This document shows, one piece after another, positions 26,370 to 35,376 of a DNA stretch of 64,000 nucleotides. The DNA comes from Marnyiella aurantia (lineage in GTDB: Bacteria; Bacteroidota; Bacteroidia; Flavobacteriales; Weeksellaceae), in assembly GCF_014041915.1 (NCBI RefSeq), contig NZ_CP059472.1, forward strand, positions 1,302,001 through 1,366,000, given 5' to 3'. How positions within the stretch are numbered: position 1 is the stretch's first letter; every line of letters begins with the position of its first letter. The position numbers and the translations under genes are program-made. A model generated the notes under the pieces. It saw nothing but the letters and a program-made list of their open reading frames with translations. It made no database searches and was not told the DNA's origin.

Positions 26370-27593
26370 AATCTTTTCTAAGATGATGCGGGTCGCGTCC
26401 GGCTGATCTGCTACAAAACTGCCGGCTTTTTGGCCCATTTCACCTAACAGTTCGCTGTCACGCAGTAACCTGAGCAGGAATTCGGAAGCCTGGGTTTCAT
26501 TATCAAAAGATTTGCCGCCATGAAGCACCATCAATTGGTCTGCTTCCGGATTTTTCGTGTATTTGTTTCCAAAAAGAACAGGCACTGCGAATGTGGCGGC
26601 TTCAAGAATATTGTGAAGACCCTTCGAATGAAAGCCACCACCCACCACAGCTACATCAGCATAGGAATACAGTTTGGAAAGAAGGCCAATACAATCGATG
26701 ATGAGTACCTGCGCGCCCATTGGAAGAGGCTTTCCTGCATCCAACTGCGAATAAAGCACTGCATTCGGAAACAGGTCTTGCAGGATTTCTGTACGGGCCA
26801 GGTCATGAGGTGCGATAATGATCTTCGTTTGCGGTTCGTGGTAGGCCAGCAGAAGTGCAATCTGTTCCTCAGTTTCCCAGGAAGAACCGAATACCACCAA
26901 CTGATGTCCATTCTTAAAACGCTCTACAAAAGGCACATGATTATCTCTTTCCCTGATTTGCTTTACCCTGTCGAAGCGGGTATCGCCAGCTATAGACGAC
27001 TGGTTCAGCCTCAGGGTTTTTGCAAGTCCGTAGGAGGTTGGCGTTTGATGAAAGAACCAGGTCACATTTTTCCGAATCTCGTTCACAAACCAACTGCCGT
27101 AGGGCTTGAAAAACACCTGCCTCTCGTAAAAAAACGCTGAAATAACGTAAATCTTCGCTCCTTTACTGTTCAGATGAGCAAGAAGGTTGTACCAGTACTC
27201 GTATTTTACCGTAACGAAAATATCTGTGCTAAAATTTGAAGTAAACTGCTGAACCCAACGCGGAGTATCAAAAGGAAGATAGCAAACAGCATCGGCAATA
27301 TGATTTTTGTGAATCACATTATCATATCCTGATGGTGAAAAAAAAGTAATCAGAATCTTGTGTTGCGGAAACTTCTCCTTCAGCTTTTCCAGCACTGGAA
27401 TACCCTGCTCATATTCGCCGAGACTTGCCGCGTGCATCCAGATTACACTGTCAGTTGGCGAAAAAGCAGCTTTTACAATATCACAGCTCTGCCTTCTGCC
27501 GGCAAGACCTTTTTTCAGTTTATAGCTGAAAACCGCGCCTACCTTCATGGCAAAAATCATTAACGAAATAGAAATATTATATATGGACCTCAC
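26361..27593 (-). CDS. waaA: 3-deoxy-D-manno-octulosonic acid (Kdo) transferase
   Basis: 410 residues, GT30 family. Adds Kdo from CMP-Kdo to lipid A at the cytoplasmic membrane. N-terminal membrane anchor (MRSIYNISISLMIFAMK), then VIWMHAASLGEYEQGIPVLEKL, TVKYEYWYNLLAHLNSKGAK, VVFGSSWETEEQ and VVGGGFHSKGLHNILEAATF with NKYTKNPEADQL, all typical of WaaA/KdtA. Reads from GTG at 27591-27593, one base after the stop of the DUF1648 gene. End of the four-gene operon running from the methyltransferase. Confidence 0.95.
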   Translation of the reverse strand: MRSIYNISISLMIFAMKVGAVFSYKLKKGLAGRRQSCDIVKAAFSPTDSVIWMHAASLGEYEQGIPVLEKLKEKFPQHKILITFFSPSGYDNVIHKNHIADAVCYLPFDTPRWVQQFTSNFSTDIFVTVKYEYWYNLLAHLNSKGAKIYVISAFFYERQVFFKPYGSWFVNEIRKNVTWFFHQTPTSYGLAKTLRLNQSSIAGDTRFDRVKQIRERDNHVPFVERFKNGHQLVVFGSSWETEEQIALLLAYHEPQTKIIIAPHDLARTEILQDLFPNAVLYSQLDAGKPLPMGAQVLIIDCIGLLSKLYSYADVAVVGGGFHSKGLHNILEAATFAVPVLFGNKYTKNPEADQLMVLHGGKSFDNETQASEFLLRLLRDSELLGEMGQKAGSFVADQPDATRIILEKILA

Positions 27594-27594
27594 C

Positions 27595-28071
27595 TTAATT
27601 TGAAGTGTTTTCGTTTTGTTCAGCTCTACCGTTAGCCTTTCCCAGGTAAATGATCAGCCCTATAATCCCTACATACAGAAACCCGAGAATAATCCCGGGG
27701 GACATTGAAAATTCAGCATCATTACCCATAGCTAACTGAACGGTATGGTAGGAAATCCAACCAAAAATGAGAAGAATTCCAGTACATAGCAAGGAGATGA
27801 AATTACGTATCGCACTTGTATTCTTCTTAAAATCTTCCGGAAGGTTAATTTTGGCTGGATTAAAATACACGTAGGTGCAGATGCCGAAAAGAAGAGTTGC
27901 AATGCAGGCTTCCACCCAAATCATACTGCGGTTTCCGAATCCGTCTGGCGTCCCATCGCCGGAAAAGTGAACAGGGATGGTTTCCGATAGATCCGCATAA
28001 TATAAAGCTGGGTAAAGCCATATAAAGGCCAGTAAAATCACGTTGATAACTAATGTAAATTTCGTCCGCAT
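27595..28071 (-). CDS. DUF1648 membrane protein
   Basis: 158 residues with four hydrophobic helices. The segment IPVHFSGDGTPDGFGNRS at about residues 32-49 is the DUF1648 signature found in small integral membrane proteins related to SdpI-type proteins. Role unknown. Sits between the NlpC/P60 gene (9 bases) and waaA (1 base), so it is co-transcribed with envelope genes. Confidence 0.82.
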   Translation of the reverse strand: MRTKFTLVINVILLAFIWLYPALYYADLSETIPVHFSGDGTPDGFGNRSMIWVEACIATLLFGICTYVYFNPAKINLPEDFKKNTSAIRNFISLLCTGILLIFGWISYHTVQLAMGNDAEFSMSPGIILGFLYVGIIGLIIYLGKANGRAEQNENTSN

Positions 28072-28080
28072 ATCTAGTAA

Positions 28081-28788
28081 TTACAGGAGTCGCCTAACAA
28101 ATCTAAGTCGGTGTGTATGTCTGTTCAGGTCTGTATTGAAAATTCCGGAAGAGTCCATCAGGTCTATCCTTACTTTGCCGTAGGCATGGATAATCCGTTG
28201 GTCCTCCAGCATCATTCCTACATGAACAATCCTTCCTTCTTCATCCTCAAAAAAAGCCAAGTCGCCGGGCAGGCTTTCTTCAATAAAATCCAGCACTGTA
28301 CCCTCCTCTGCCTGTCTGTAGGCGTCGCGCGGCAATAAAAGCCCGTGCACCTTAAACACAATCTGCATGAAGCCACTGCAGTCCACGCCGAAAAAACTCC
28401 GCCCGCTCCACAAATAGGGCGTATTAAGAAAAAGCATTGCGGTCTTTGCAATACTTTCATGCGTCGCGGGAAACTGTTCGGTTTTGTCCCGGGAAATTAC
28501 TTCGCTGCCCATTGAGATCATCACAGAATCACTTCCGGCAAAACCAAACAATTCAGTAAAGATATGGACTGGCCGGGTAGAAAACTCTTCATCTGAAATT
28601 GCAGTAAGCTGAGTATGATGTACAAATCCCTCGTAGCCATCATAATCCATACGTACCTTCTGAAAATGACCTGCTGTTTCCAGTACATCGGCAGTTTCGC
28701 CATAAAGCATCTGCGAGACCATTTCGGACCGGTGTGTAGGCTCCAGGCGGAGCGGTGCTGCAGAAACATTGCATACTGCCTTTCCCAT
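28081..28788 (-). CDS. NlpC/P60 (C40) peptidase with SH3-like domain
   Basis: 235 residues. N-terminal SH3-like region (about 1-75, starts GKAVCNVSAAPLRLEPTH), then a C40 papain-like domain: catalytic Cys in FFGVDCSGFMQIVF (about 137) and His in VHVGMMLEDQRIIHAYG (about 190). Related to dipeptidyl-peptidase VI, which cleaves between D-Glu and the diamino acid of murein peptides. No signal peptide, so probably cytoplasmic turnover of recycled muropeptides (inference). 12 bases after the methyltransferase gene. Confidence 0.9.
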   Translation of the reverse strand: MGKAVCNVSAAPLRLEPTHRSEMVSQMLYGETADVLETAGHFQKVRMDYDGYEGFVHHTQLTAISDEEFSTRPVHIFTELFGFAGSDSVMISMGSEVISRDKTEQFPATHESIAKTAMLFLNTPYLWSGRSFFGVDCSGFMQIVFKVHGLLLPRDAYRQAEEGTVLDFIEESLPGDLAFFEDEEGRIVHVGMMLEDQRIIHAYGKVRIDLMDSSGIFNTDLNRHTHRLRFVRRLL

Positions 28789-28800
28789 GTACGTTTAAAC

Positions 28801-29448
28801 TTACTTTTTCCTGATTAAATTAATACCGTCGCGCAAAGGTAAAATAAGATTCTCAAAATCGCTGTCACGCGCCACCAAATCATTAAGTTCGATGATTTGC
28901 CTTGTTGCTTCATCTACAGGTCCGTCCGCCAGCACCTTACCATACCACAGCACATTATCCAACAGAACCACCGACCCCGACCGTAATCTTGGCTTTATTA
29001 AGTTCCAGTAACTTACATAGTTCTCCTTATCGGCATCAATAAATACCAAATCAAAAAACTCATCGGTTTGCTCCAGATAATCCAGCGCATCCTGAATGAT
29101 AAAATTAATTTTCGCTGAATGCGGACTCTCCTCAAAATACTTTCCCGGAATATAAGCCAGTTCATCATTTACATCTAGAGTAGTAATCTTTCCGTCCGGA
29201 ACAAGCCCTTCGGCCAGACAAAGTGTGGCGTAACCCGTAAATGTCCCGATTTCCAGGACATTTCGCGGACTCATCATCTTTGAGATGATGGTAAGCAGGC
29301 GTCCCTGCTGATAGCCGGAAAGCATATGAGGCTGCGTAGTTTTATGATAAGTCTCGCGCCGCAGTCTTTTCAGGTGTTCAGGTTCCTGTGAGGCATTATT
29401 TTCCAGATAACGGTCCATTTCCGGACACTGTTCTTCAAAAAAACTCAT
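28801..29448 (-). CDS. Class I SAM-dependent O-methyltransferase
   Basis: 215 residues of the caffeoyl-CoA / catechol O-methyltransferase type: motif I VLEIGTFTGYATLCLAEGL at about 60-78, FDLVFIDADKENYVSYW near 125 and VVLLDNVLWYGKV near 150. A metal site is formed by the Asp residues of FIDADK and LLDN in the family. Substrate unknown. First gene of the operon with the peptidase, DUF1648 and waaA. Confidence 0.88.
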   Translation of the reverse strand: MSFFEEQCPEMDRYLENNASQEPEHLKRLRRETYHKTTQPHMLSGYQQGRLLTIISKMMSPRNVLEIGTFTGYATLCLAEGLVPDGKITTLDVNDELAYIPGKYFEESPHSAKINFIIQDALDYLEQTDEFFDLVFIDADKENYVSYWNLIKPRLRSGSVVLLDNVLWYGKVLADGPVDEATRQIIELNDLVARDSDFENLILPLRDGINLIRKK

Positions 29449-29478
29449 ATAATTAATGCTTTTGAAAATTAAATAAAC

Positions 29479-29502
29479 AAAAAAATCCCGAATAAACGGG
29501 AT
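29479..29502 (-). terminator. Rho-independent terminator of the OmpA-like gene
   Basis: ATCCCG (29485-29490) pairs with CGGGAT (29497-29502); on the minus strand a T run (TTTTTTT) follows. Confidence 0.85.
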
Positions 29503-29522
29503 CTTATAGCGTGAAAAATTTC

Positions 29523-30359
29523 TTAGTTCTTAACCGGAGCAATGTCCATCAGCTTCATAAACTCATCCAGTTTTGGCATGATGATGATCTCTGTCCTGCG
29601 GTTTTCTGCCCTACCGGAAACCGACATATTGGTTGCCTTCGGGTTATATTCGGAACGGCCGCCGGCAGTAATTCTGGAAGGATCTACGCCAAACTGGGTT
29701 TGAAGCACCTTCGCCATGGAAGTCGCTCTGAGAGCGGAAAGGTCCCAGTTGTCTTTTGGCAGGTTTGCGGAATTCAAAGGCACGTTATCCGTATTACCTT
29801 CAATCAGTACAGAGTACTTATCATAGTCATTGATCACTCTAGCCACTTTGCCCAAAACTTCGTGTGCAGACGGCTGAATGTTATAATCTCCTGTTTTATA
29901 AAGCATCTTATCTGACAGTGAGATCATCACCACACCCTTCAATACCTTAATTTCAACATCTTGGTCAGAAACATTATCCAAAGACCTCTTCAGCCTGTTC
30001 GAAAGTGCCATATTCAGACTGTCGTTCTTGGCATTGGTAGAGATCAGACGCTTGATATACGAATTGGACGCATTGATCTCGCCAATCAGCTTGTCAATAT
30101 TCGCAGATCCTTTACCGGTATTGGAAAGACAGGCATCCAGTGAGGATTTCAGCGCATCATTCTGACTTTTCAGTAAATTATTTTCGCTGGAAAGTCCGGA
30201 ATTAGCCGACTTCAGGTCCTGAATTTCACGCTGGCGGTCACCAATATTGGTAATGCACTGGTTATAGTTTTCATTTAAAGCATCAAACTGTTTCCTGCTA
30301 ACACAGGACGTGATGGTAACAGCAACTGCCGCAGCCACAATCATTTTTCCTATTTTCAT
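29523..30359 (-). CDS. OmpA-family lipoprotein
   Basis: 278 residues. Lipoprotein signal MKIGKMIVAAAVAVTITSC (Cys 19), then a coiled-coil section (about 25-130, EIQDLKSANSGLSSENNLL), then an OmpA-like peptidoglycan-binding domain with VLIEGNTDNVPLN and LSALRATSMAKVL and ENRRTEIIIMPKL near the end. Anchors the outer membrane to peptidoglycan; MotB-like in layout. Start 30359 is preferred over 30383, which overlaps the promoter box. Divergent from tilS. Confidence 0.92.
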   Translation of the reverse strand: MKIGKMIVAAAVAVTITSCVSRKQFDALNENYNQCITNIGDRQREIQDLKSANSGLSSENNLLKSQNDALKSSLDACLSNTGKGSANIDKLIGEINASNSYIKRLISTNAKNDSLNMALSNRLKRSLDNVSDQDVEIKVLKGVVMISLSDKMLYKTGDYNIQPSAHEVLGKVARVINDYDKYSVLIEGNTDNVPLNSANLPKDNWDLSALRATSMAKVLQTQFGVDPSRITAGGRSEYNPKATNMSVSGRAENRRTEIIIMPKLDEFMKLMDIAPVKN

Positions 30360-30380
30360 AAGTAGTTGTTTTGTTAGTTT

Positions 30381-30388
30381 CAAAAGTA
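30381..30388 (-). promoter_or_regulatory. Promoter minus-7 box of the OmpA-like gene
   Basis: Minus strand TACTTTTG, 21 bases before the ATG at 30359. Confidence 0.7.
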
Positions 30389-30413
30389 CCGCTTCCGGTC
30401 TGAAGATAAAAAT

Positions 30414-30421
30414 TATCTTTG
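30414..30421 (+). promoter_or_regulatory. Promoter minus-7 box of tilS
   Basis: TATCTTTG, 17 bases before the likely GTG start at 30439. It lies inside the longer in-frame reading frame that begins at 30310, which argues against that upstream start. Confidence 0.7.
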
Positions 30422-30438
30422 CTAAAGATTTCTTAAAA

Positions 30439-31734
30439 GTGCTTACAATACAGACTTTTCAGGCCCAACTGCACCGTTTGAACATTCCTATTTCCCAAAA
30501 CGGCTTCCTCCTGGCAATCAGCGGAGGCGCAGACTCTATGGTCCTGCTTCATCTGTTTCATGAGGCAGGCATCAGCTTTCAGGTGGCACATGTAAACTAC
30601 GGACTGAGAGGCGAAGATTCCGATGCCGACGAAAATTTGGTTCGCAATTACTGCCTGACAAATAATATCAGATTTCACCAGTACACCGTTTCAAAAAAAG
30701 ACCAAAAGCCGGCCGGTTCCATACAGCTCTGGGCACGGGACCTGCGTTACCGTTTCTTCAGGCAGATTCAGCAGAAGGAAAATCTCAGGTATCTGGTCAC
30801 TGCTCATCATCTGAATGACCAGCTGGAAACATTCCTCATCAACCTGTCACGCGGTACGGGAATCAGAGGATTGTGCGGGATTACTGAGATTACGGACGAT
30901 ATCGTGCGCCCACTACTCCACTTTTCAAAAGAAGAAATTTACAGTTTTGCGGAGGATAATAAAATTCCGTTCCGTGAAGACATTTCCAACGCCAAGAATG
31001 ACTATTTGCGAAACCGCATCAGAAACGAAGTCATTTCAAAACTGACGGATGCGCGGCCGGACTTTCTGGAAAATTTTGACAAATCCATCAGCTACCTTTA
31101 TGAGACCAATAATTTTGTAGATGAAAAAATTGCCGAAATTGAGCAGGTTCTGATTCAGGAAAATTCAACGGGTTTCAAGATTGATAAAGCCGGGCTTCAA
31201 AAAGAAAGTGATTTTATTAAATTCGAAATCCTCAGAAAGTTCGGGTTCTCAAATAAGAGCGAGATTTCAAAGGTATTTTTGGCGGAAAAAGGTAAAGTTT
31301 TCCGGTCGGGTTCATTTGAACTTACCGTTGACAGGGAAATACTGGCCCTCCGTGCGTTACATGGAAGTACCGCGGCTGAAAACCTGGAATTTATCCTGGA
31401 AACTGATCACGACCAGATTCTGATCCCGGATAGTGTTATAGAAACTTTCACTAAAGACAGGAACACGAACTGGTATTTTGACCGACAAAAACTAACACTT
31501 CCGCTTAAACTGCGAAGAAAAAAAAGCGGAGACGTGTTTTATCCGATTGGCATGATAGGCAAAAAGAAAATCAGCAAATTTTTTAAGGATGAAAAATTGC
31601 CTATTTTAGCCGCGCAGGAAATCTGGCTCCTATGTGATTCCAAAGATGAAGTGCTGGGAGTGTTGCCGTTACGGCAGGACAGAAGGCATGTCGCAGATGC
31701 GGAAACCAGCCACGTTTTAACCTTGAATTTTTGA
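30439..31734 (+). CDS. tilS: tRNA(Ile)-lysidine synthetase
   Basis: 431 residues from GTG. Modifies C34 of tRNA-Ile(CAU) to lysidine so that it reads AUA. PP-loop ATP site FLLAISGGADSMVLLHLF at the N-terminus, LVTAHHLNDQLETFLINLSRG at about residue 118, and the C-terminal TilS domain with KKKISKFFKDEKLP near 380. The frame is open back to an ATG at 30310, but that would cover the promoter and part of the divergent gene, so GTG 30439 (VLTIQTFQAQLHRL) is chosen. Confidence 0.92.
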   Translation: MLTIQTFQAQLHRLNIPISQNGFLLAISGGADSMVLLHLFHEAGISFQVAHVNYGLRGEDSDADENLVRNYCLTNNIRFHQYTVSKKDQKPAGSIQLWARDLRYRFFRQIQQKENLRYLVTAHHLNDQLETFLINLSRGTGIRGLCGITEITDDIVRPLLHFSKEEIYSFAEDNKIPFREDISNAKNDYLRNRIRNEVISKLTDARPDFLENFDKSISYLYETNNFVDEKIAEIEQVLIQENSTGFKIDKAGLQKESDFIKFEILRKFGFSNKSEISKVFLAEKGKVFRSGSFELTVDREILALRALHGSTAAENLEFILETDHDQILIPDSVIETFTKDRNTNWYFDRQKLTLPLKLRRKKSGDVFYPIGMIGKKKISKFFKDEKLPILAAQEIWLLCDSKDEVLGVLPLRQDRRHVADAETSHVLTLNF

Positions 31735-31793
31735 GGTCGTATTTTATTTCCTGCCCAAAACCTATTCCCTAACTGATAAAAATATATTGGGTA

Positions 31794-33872
31794 ATGAAGT
31801 TGATGAAATTTCTTTTTTTCACTTTCCTGTTCTTATTCGGAACACTTTCAGCACAAATAAAAGATCCTGTAAAACTTAGCTACGAAGTCCTGCCCTTGGG
31901 CGACAACCTGTACGAGGCTGTAATAACTGCCAAAATGGAGAGCGGCTGGCATATTTACTCCAAAGATCTGCCACCGGACAGCGGAATCCCCACAGAACTG
32001 ATTATCACTTCTGCCGAAGGAATAACGTTGGTAGGCGGAGTGGTGGAAGTTGGTAAAAAACATGATGAATTTTCTGAAGCTTTCGGCGCCCAGATCGTTT
32101 ACTACTCCAACTCGGCGAAATTCAAACAGAAATTCAAGCTTAACAATCCTGAAAAGCCGGCTACTGTCGCGGCCGAGTTCACCTACCAAACCTGCGACGA
32201 CCGCGTTTGTCTGGCACCCAACACCCTTGAATTTGCAAAAAAAGTGACCCCGGACGGCAACGTTGCTGCCACCGGGGTACCGGTTATAGCTCCTGAAATC
32301 ACGCAGGACACCGCAGGTACAGAAAAAGACACTATTGCTACCACAGTTTCCGGACAGGCCAACTCAACAACATTTGCTCAGCTTGATCCCAAAAAACTCA
32401 AGATAGAAAGCCTGGACTTCAACAACCCACTCACAGATTGCGGTGAGGAGAAACAGGAAAAAAGCGATAATTATCTTACTTATCTGTTCCTGGGCTTTCT
32501 GGGCGGAATGATTGCCTTGCTTACCCCCTGCGTATTCCCGATGATTCCGCTCACTGTCTCCTTTTTTACGAAAGGGAATAAGGACAGATCAAAAGGTGTA
32601 CGCGATGCATTGATGTACGGCTTCTTCATCTTTGCCATCTTTACGGCACTTAGTATTCCCTTCCACCTCATAGACGGTATAGCAGGAAATATCTTTAACC
32701 AGATTTCAACATCGATCTGGCTGAATCTTATCTTCTTCGCCATATTTATGTTCTTTGCGTTCAGCTTCTTTGGATATTTTGACATTACCCTGCCAAGTGC
32801 CATTGCGAACAGGTCTTCACGCGCCGAAGAAGCGGGTGGTATTGTGGGTATTTTCTTTATGGCCCTTACGCTTGTGATCGTATCTTTCTCATGTACCGGA
32901 CCAATCCTGGGATCCTTGCTGGGAAGCGCGGTTACAGGAGCTGCAAATGTTCCAATGCTTCTAACCTTCGCACTTGCAGGCTTTGGTCTGGCCTGGGCAA
33001 TTGTTTTTGGCGTGCTGGCTCTGTTCCCGCAGGCTTTACAAAGTCTGCCCAAATCCGGCGGCTGGATGAATACCGTAAAAGTTGTTCTGGGGTTTGTAGA
33101 ACTGGCATTGGCACTAAAATTTTTATCGAAAGCGGACCTTGTTTCAAAGACCTTTATGCTTAAGAGAGAACTTTTCATTGTCTTGTGGATCCTGATTACC
33201 ATTGGACTTGTTCTCTATCTTTTCGGAATCATCCGCTTCCCGCACGACGACAGAAAAGCTAAGATTTCCCCCGGAAGAAAAGTCTTCGGTGTATTTGGAA
33301 TCGGTTTCCTTATTTATCTGATTCAGGGACTTGTGCCGGCAGAAAGACCGAAACTGCAGATGCTTTCGGGCATCCTTCCTCCATTGAATGTTAGTTATTT
33401 CAATAATGTGGAAGACGGCATTCTGGGTATGAAACCTGAACATGATTATTTCGCAGCGGTTGAAACCGCACGAAAAGAGAACAAACCCATCTTACTGGAT
33501 TTTACAGGGTATGGCTGCGAAAACTGCCGGAAAATGGAGGAATTTGTCTGGAGTGAGCCGGACATCTTACCTATCCTGCAGAACGATGTAATCCTGACCT
33601 CTCTCTATGTTGATGATAAGGAAGAGCTGCCTGCAGAGCAGCAGACAAGGATCGACATGGGCAACGGGCAGACTAAACGGATCAAGACCATTGGTGACCG
33701 CTGGAGTTTGTTTCAGCAAATCAACTTTAACGATAATACCCAGCCGGTTTATGTACTTATAACTCCGGAAGGCAAAGTGATAAACGCGCCGTTCAAAGGG
33801 TACAACAGCGACAAGGAAGTCTTCAAAAAATTCCTGGAATGCGGTATCGGTTACTATAAAAACTCAAAATAA
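31794..33872 (+). CDS. dsbD: Thiol:disulfide interchange protein (DsbD family)
   Basis: 692 residues. Signal peptide; N-terminal DsbD-alpha domain with redox Cys pair in TYQTCDDRVCLAP (about residue 130); membrane domain of about eight helices with Cys in LLTPCVFPMIPLTV (about 243) and VSFSCTGPILGSLLG (about 365); C-terminal thioredoxin-like domain with CENC (about 574). It carries electrons from cytoplasmic thioredoxin to periplasmic thiol enzymes. Two close ATGs (31794, 31803) are possible starts. Confidence 0.95.
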   Translation: MKLMKFLFFTFLFLFGTLSAQIKDPVKLSYEVLPLGDNLYEAVITAKMESGWHIYSKDLPPDSGIPTELIITSAEGITLVGGVVEVGKKHDEFSEAFGAQIVYYSNSAKFKQKFKLNNPEKPATVAAEFTYQTCDDRVCLAPNTLEFAKKVTPDGNVAATGVPVIAPEITQDTAGTEKDTIATTVSGQANSTTFAQLDPKKLKIESLDFNNPLTDCGEEKQEKSDNYLTYLFLGFLGGMIALLTPCVFPMIPLTVSFFTKGNKDRSKGVRDALMYGFFIFAIFTALSIPFHLIDGIAGNIFNQISTSIWLNLIFFAIFMFFAFSFFGYFDITLPSAIANRSSRAEEAGGIVGIFFMALTLVIVSFSCTGPILGSLLGSAVTGAANVPMLLTFALAGFGLAWAIVFGVLALFPQALQSLPKSGGWMNTVKVVLGFVELALALKFLSKADLVSKTFMLKRELFIVLWILITIGLVLYLFGIIRFPHDDRKAKISPGRKVFGVFGIGFLIYLIQGLVPAERPKLQMLSGILPPLNVSYFNNVEDGILGMKPEHDYFAAVETARKENKPILLDFTGYGCENCRKMEEFVWSEPDILPILQNDVILTSLYVDDKEELPAEQQTRIDMGNGQTKRIKTIGDRWSLFQQINFNDNTQPVYVLITPEGKVINAPFKGYNSDKEVFKKFLECGIGYYKNSK

Positions 33873-33876
33873 ATAA

Positions 33877-33907
33877 AGTTCTGGCCGCAGGCCGGAACTT
33901 CTTTTTC
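33877..33907 (+). terminator. Terminator between dsbD and the rhodanese gene
   Basis: AGTTCTGGCC (33877-33886) pairs with GGCCGGAACT (33890-33899), one G-T pair, loop GCA, then TCTTTTTC. On the minus strand the hairpin is followed by TTTATTTATTTT, so it may serve both converging genes. Confidence 0.88.
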
Positions 33908-34269
33908 TACTTAAGCGCTTCCTTCATCTGGGGAACGTTAATTCCGTTGGTTACATTGTGAATTCCGTTTTCCTCCAGAATTTTTATGGCCTGGCCGCTG
34001 CGGTTTCCACTTTTGCAGAACACCACTACAGACGGCTTACCACGGAACTCATCAACACGGCTTTGCACCTGATCCAGCGGAATATTTACCGCTCCGTCTA
34101 TACTTCCTTCCGCAAATTCTTCAGGAGTGCGCACATCTACCAGCATTGCGCCTTGCCGTACCTGTTCTTTAACAGTTAGCGGCTCCGTGTTTACGTCCGT
34201 AGGTTTTGTGGTATTACATTGCAGGTTAAAGAACAGCAGAGCTATAAACAGAGATGATACGATTTTCAT
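33907..34269 (-). CDS. Rhodanese-like lipoprotein
   Basis: 120 residues. Lipoprotein signal MKIVSSLFIALLFFNLQC (Cys 18), then one rhodanese domain with MLVDVRTPEEFAEGSIDGAVNIPL and active-site loop VVFCKSGNRSGQA (Cys at about 87). Such single-domain exported rhodaneses move sulfane sulfur or sense redox state; partner unknown. Near the dsbD and YeiH-family genes, so sulfur or redox handling in the envelope is plausible. Confidence 0.9.
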   Translation of the reverse strand: MKIVSSLFIALLFFNLQCNTTKPTDVNTEPLTVKEQVRQGAMLVDVRTPEEFAEGSIDGAVNIPLDQVQSRVDEFRGKPSVVVFCKSGNRSGQAIKILEENGIHNVTNGINVPQMKEALK

Positions 34270-34361
34270 GACTTAAAATTTTTATACAGTTTCAGTAAAG
34301 ATATAAAAGGTAAAAATAAACCTTTGTAACCTATATTACACAAAGAGTGATTCTCTTTAAA

Positions 34362-34369
34362 TAACTTTG
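34362..34369 (+). promoter_or_regulatory. Promoter minus-7 box of the YeiH-family gene
   Basis: TAACTTTG, perfect TAnnTTTG, 19 bases before the ATG at 34389. Confidence 0.7.
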
Positions 34370-34388
34370 CAGACATCAGTGATATACT

Positions 34389-35315
34389 ATGGGTAATAAC
34401 AGGAATTTAGGGAAAACAGTATTTTTTATTCTTGCAGTCATTTCTCTGCTTCCTTTTATTTCAGCTCCTGTTGCTTTGCTGCTCGGTGTCTTCTTCATCA
34501 ATATTTTTCAGACCAAAATAGAGCGATTGCCGAAATACACTAAAAAAGTGCTGCAATACAGTATTGTGGGTCTCGGTTTCAGCATTAACCTGGGAATGGC
34601 CATAGAGGCCGGAAGCAAAGGTTTTCTGTTTTCTGTATTTACAATTATTCTGGTATTTGCGGCTGGCATTATGTTGGGTAAAATACTGAATATTGACCGC
34701 AAAATCACCCAGTTAATCTCAGCAGGTACCGCCATTTGCGGTGGCAGCGCCATTGCCGCCGTATCGCCAACAATCAATTCCACCAACAGCCAGAATTCAA
34801 TAGCGCTGGGAATTGTTTTCCTGCTGAATGCTTTTGCATTACTCATCTTTCCCTATTTAGGGATGTATTTCGGACTCAGCCAGCAACAGTTCGGTATCTG
34901 GGCCGCAATAGCAATACACGACACAAGTTCGGTGGTTGGAGCAGCCAGTAAGTTTGGAGACGAGGCGCTGCATATCGCAACCACGGTGAAACTGGCGCGC
35001 GCTTTATTCATCATTCCCGTAGTGATTCTGTTTTCAATTGTTTACAAAAAGGAAACAAAGGTCCGGTTCCCACTCTTTATTGCGTTCTTTATTTTGGCGA
35101 TACTGTTAAATACCTATTTGCCTTTTCTGAAGAATATCACACCCTACATCGCGGAAATATCGAAAGCAGGTCTTAAACTGGCCTTATTCCTTATAGGCAC
35201 AGGGCTTTCAATTTTGAATTTGAAGTCGATTGGCCCAAAGCCATTTCTGCTGGCGATTTTGCTTTGGATTCTGATAAGTTCGGTATCACTTTTCGCAGTA
35301 CTGAAATTTTTATAA
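34389..35315 (+). CDS. YeiH/UPF0324 family putative sulfate exporter
   Basis: 308 residues with about nine to ten membrane helices. Signature regions GTAICGGSAIAAVSPTI at about 117-133 and AIHDTSSVVGAASKFG at about 178-193 define the UPF0324 (Cons_hypoth698) family. Members have been linked with sulfate or cysteine and taurine export (family knowledge); substrate here is inferred only. Own promoter; lies opposite to the rhodanese gene. Confidence 0.88.
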   Translation: MGNNRNLGKTVFFILAVISLLPFISAPVALLLGVFFINIFQTKIERLPKYTKKVLQYSIVGLGFSINLGMAIEAGSKGFLFSVFTIILVFAAGIMLGKILNIDRKITQLISAGTAICGGSAIAAVSPTINSTNSQNSIALGIVFLLNAFALLIFPYLGMYFGLSQQQFGIWAAIAIHDTSSVVGAASKFGDEALHIATTVKLARALFIIPVVILFSIVYKKETKVRFPLFIAFFILAILLNTYLPFLKNITPYIAEISKAGLKLALFLIGTGLSILNLKSIGPKPFLLAILLWILISSVSLFAVLKFL

Positions 35316-35352
35316 AGTTACGACAGGTCTTCATTCAGCAGAAGCAATTGAT

Positions 35353-35360
35353 TAACTTTG
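35353..35360 (+). promoter_or_regulatory. Promoter minus-7 box of the small lipoprotein gene
   Basis: TAACTTTG, 16 bases before the TTG start at 35377. Confidence 0.65.
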
Positions 35361-35376
35361 TTAAAACATTGAGACT

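Noticed and set aside
30310-30438. Longer N-terminus for tilS
   Set aside because: It would cover the tilS promoter box and run antisense over the start of the OmpA-like gene; the added residues do not look like TilS.
32480-33202. 240-codon minus-strand frame inside dsbD
   Set aside because: Antisense of the DsbD membrane domain; low-quality composition and no known motif.
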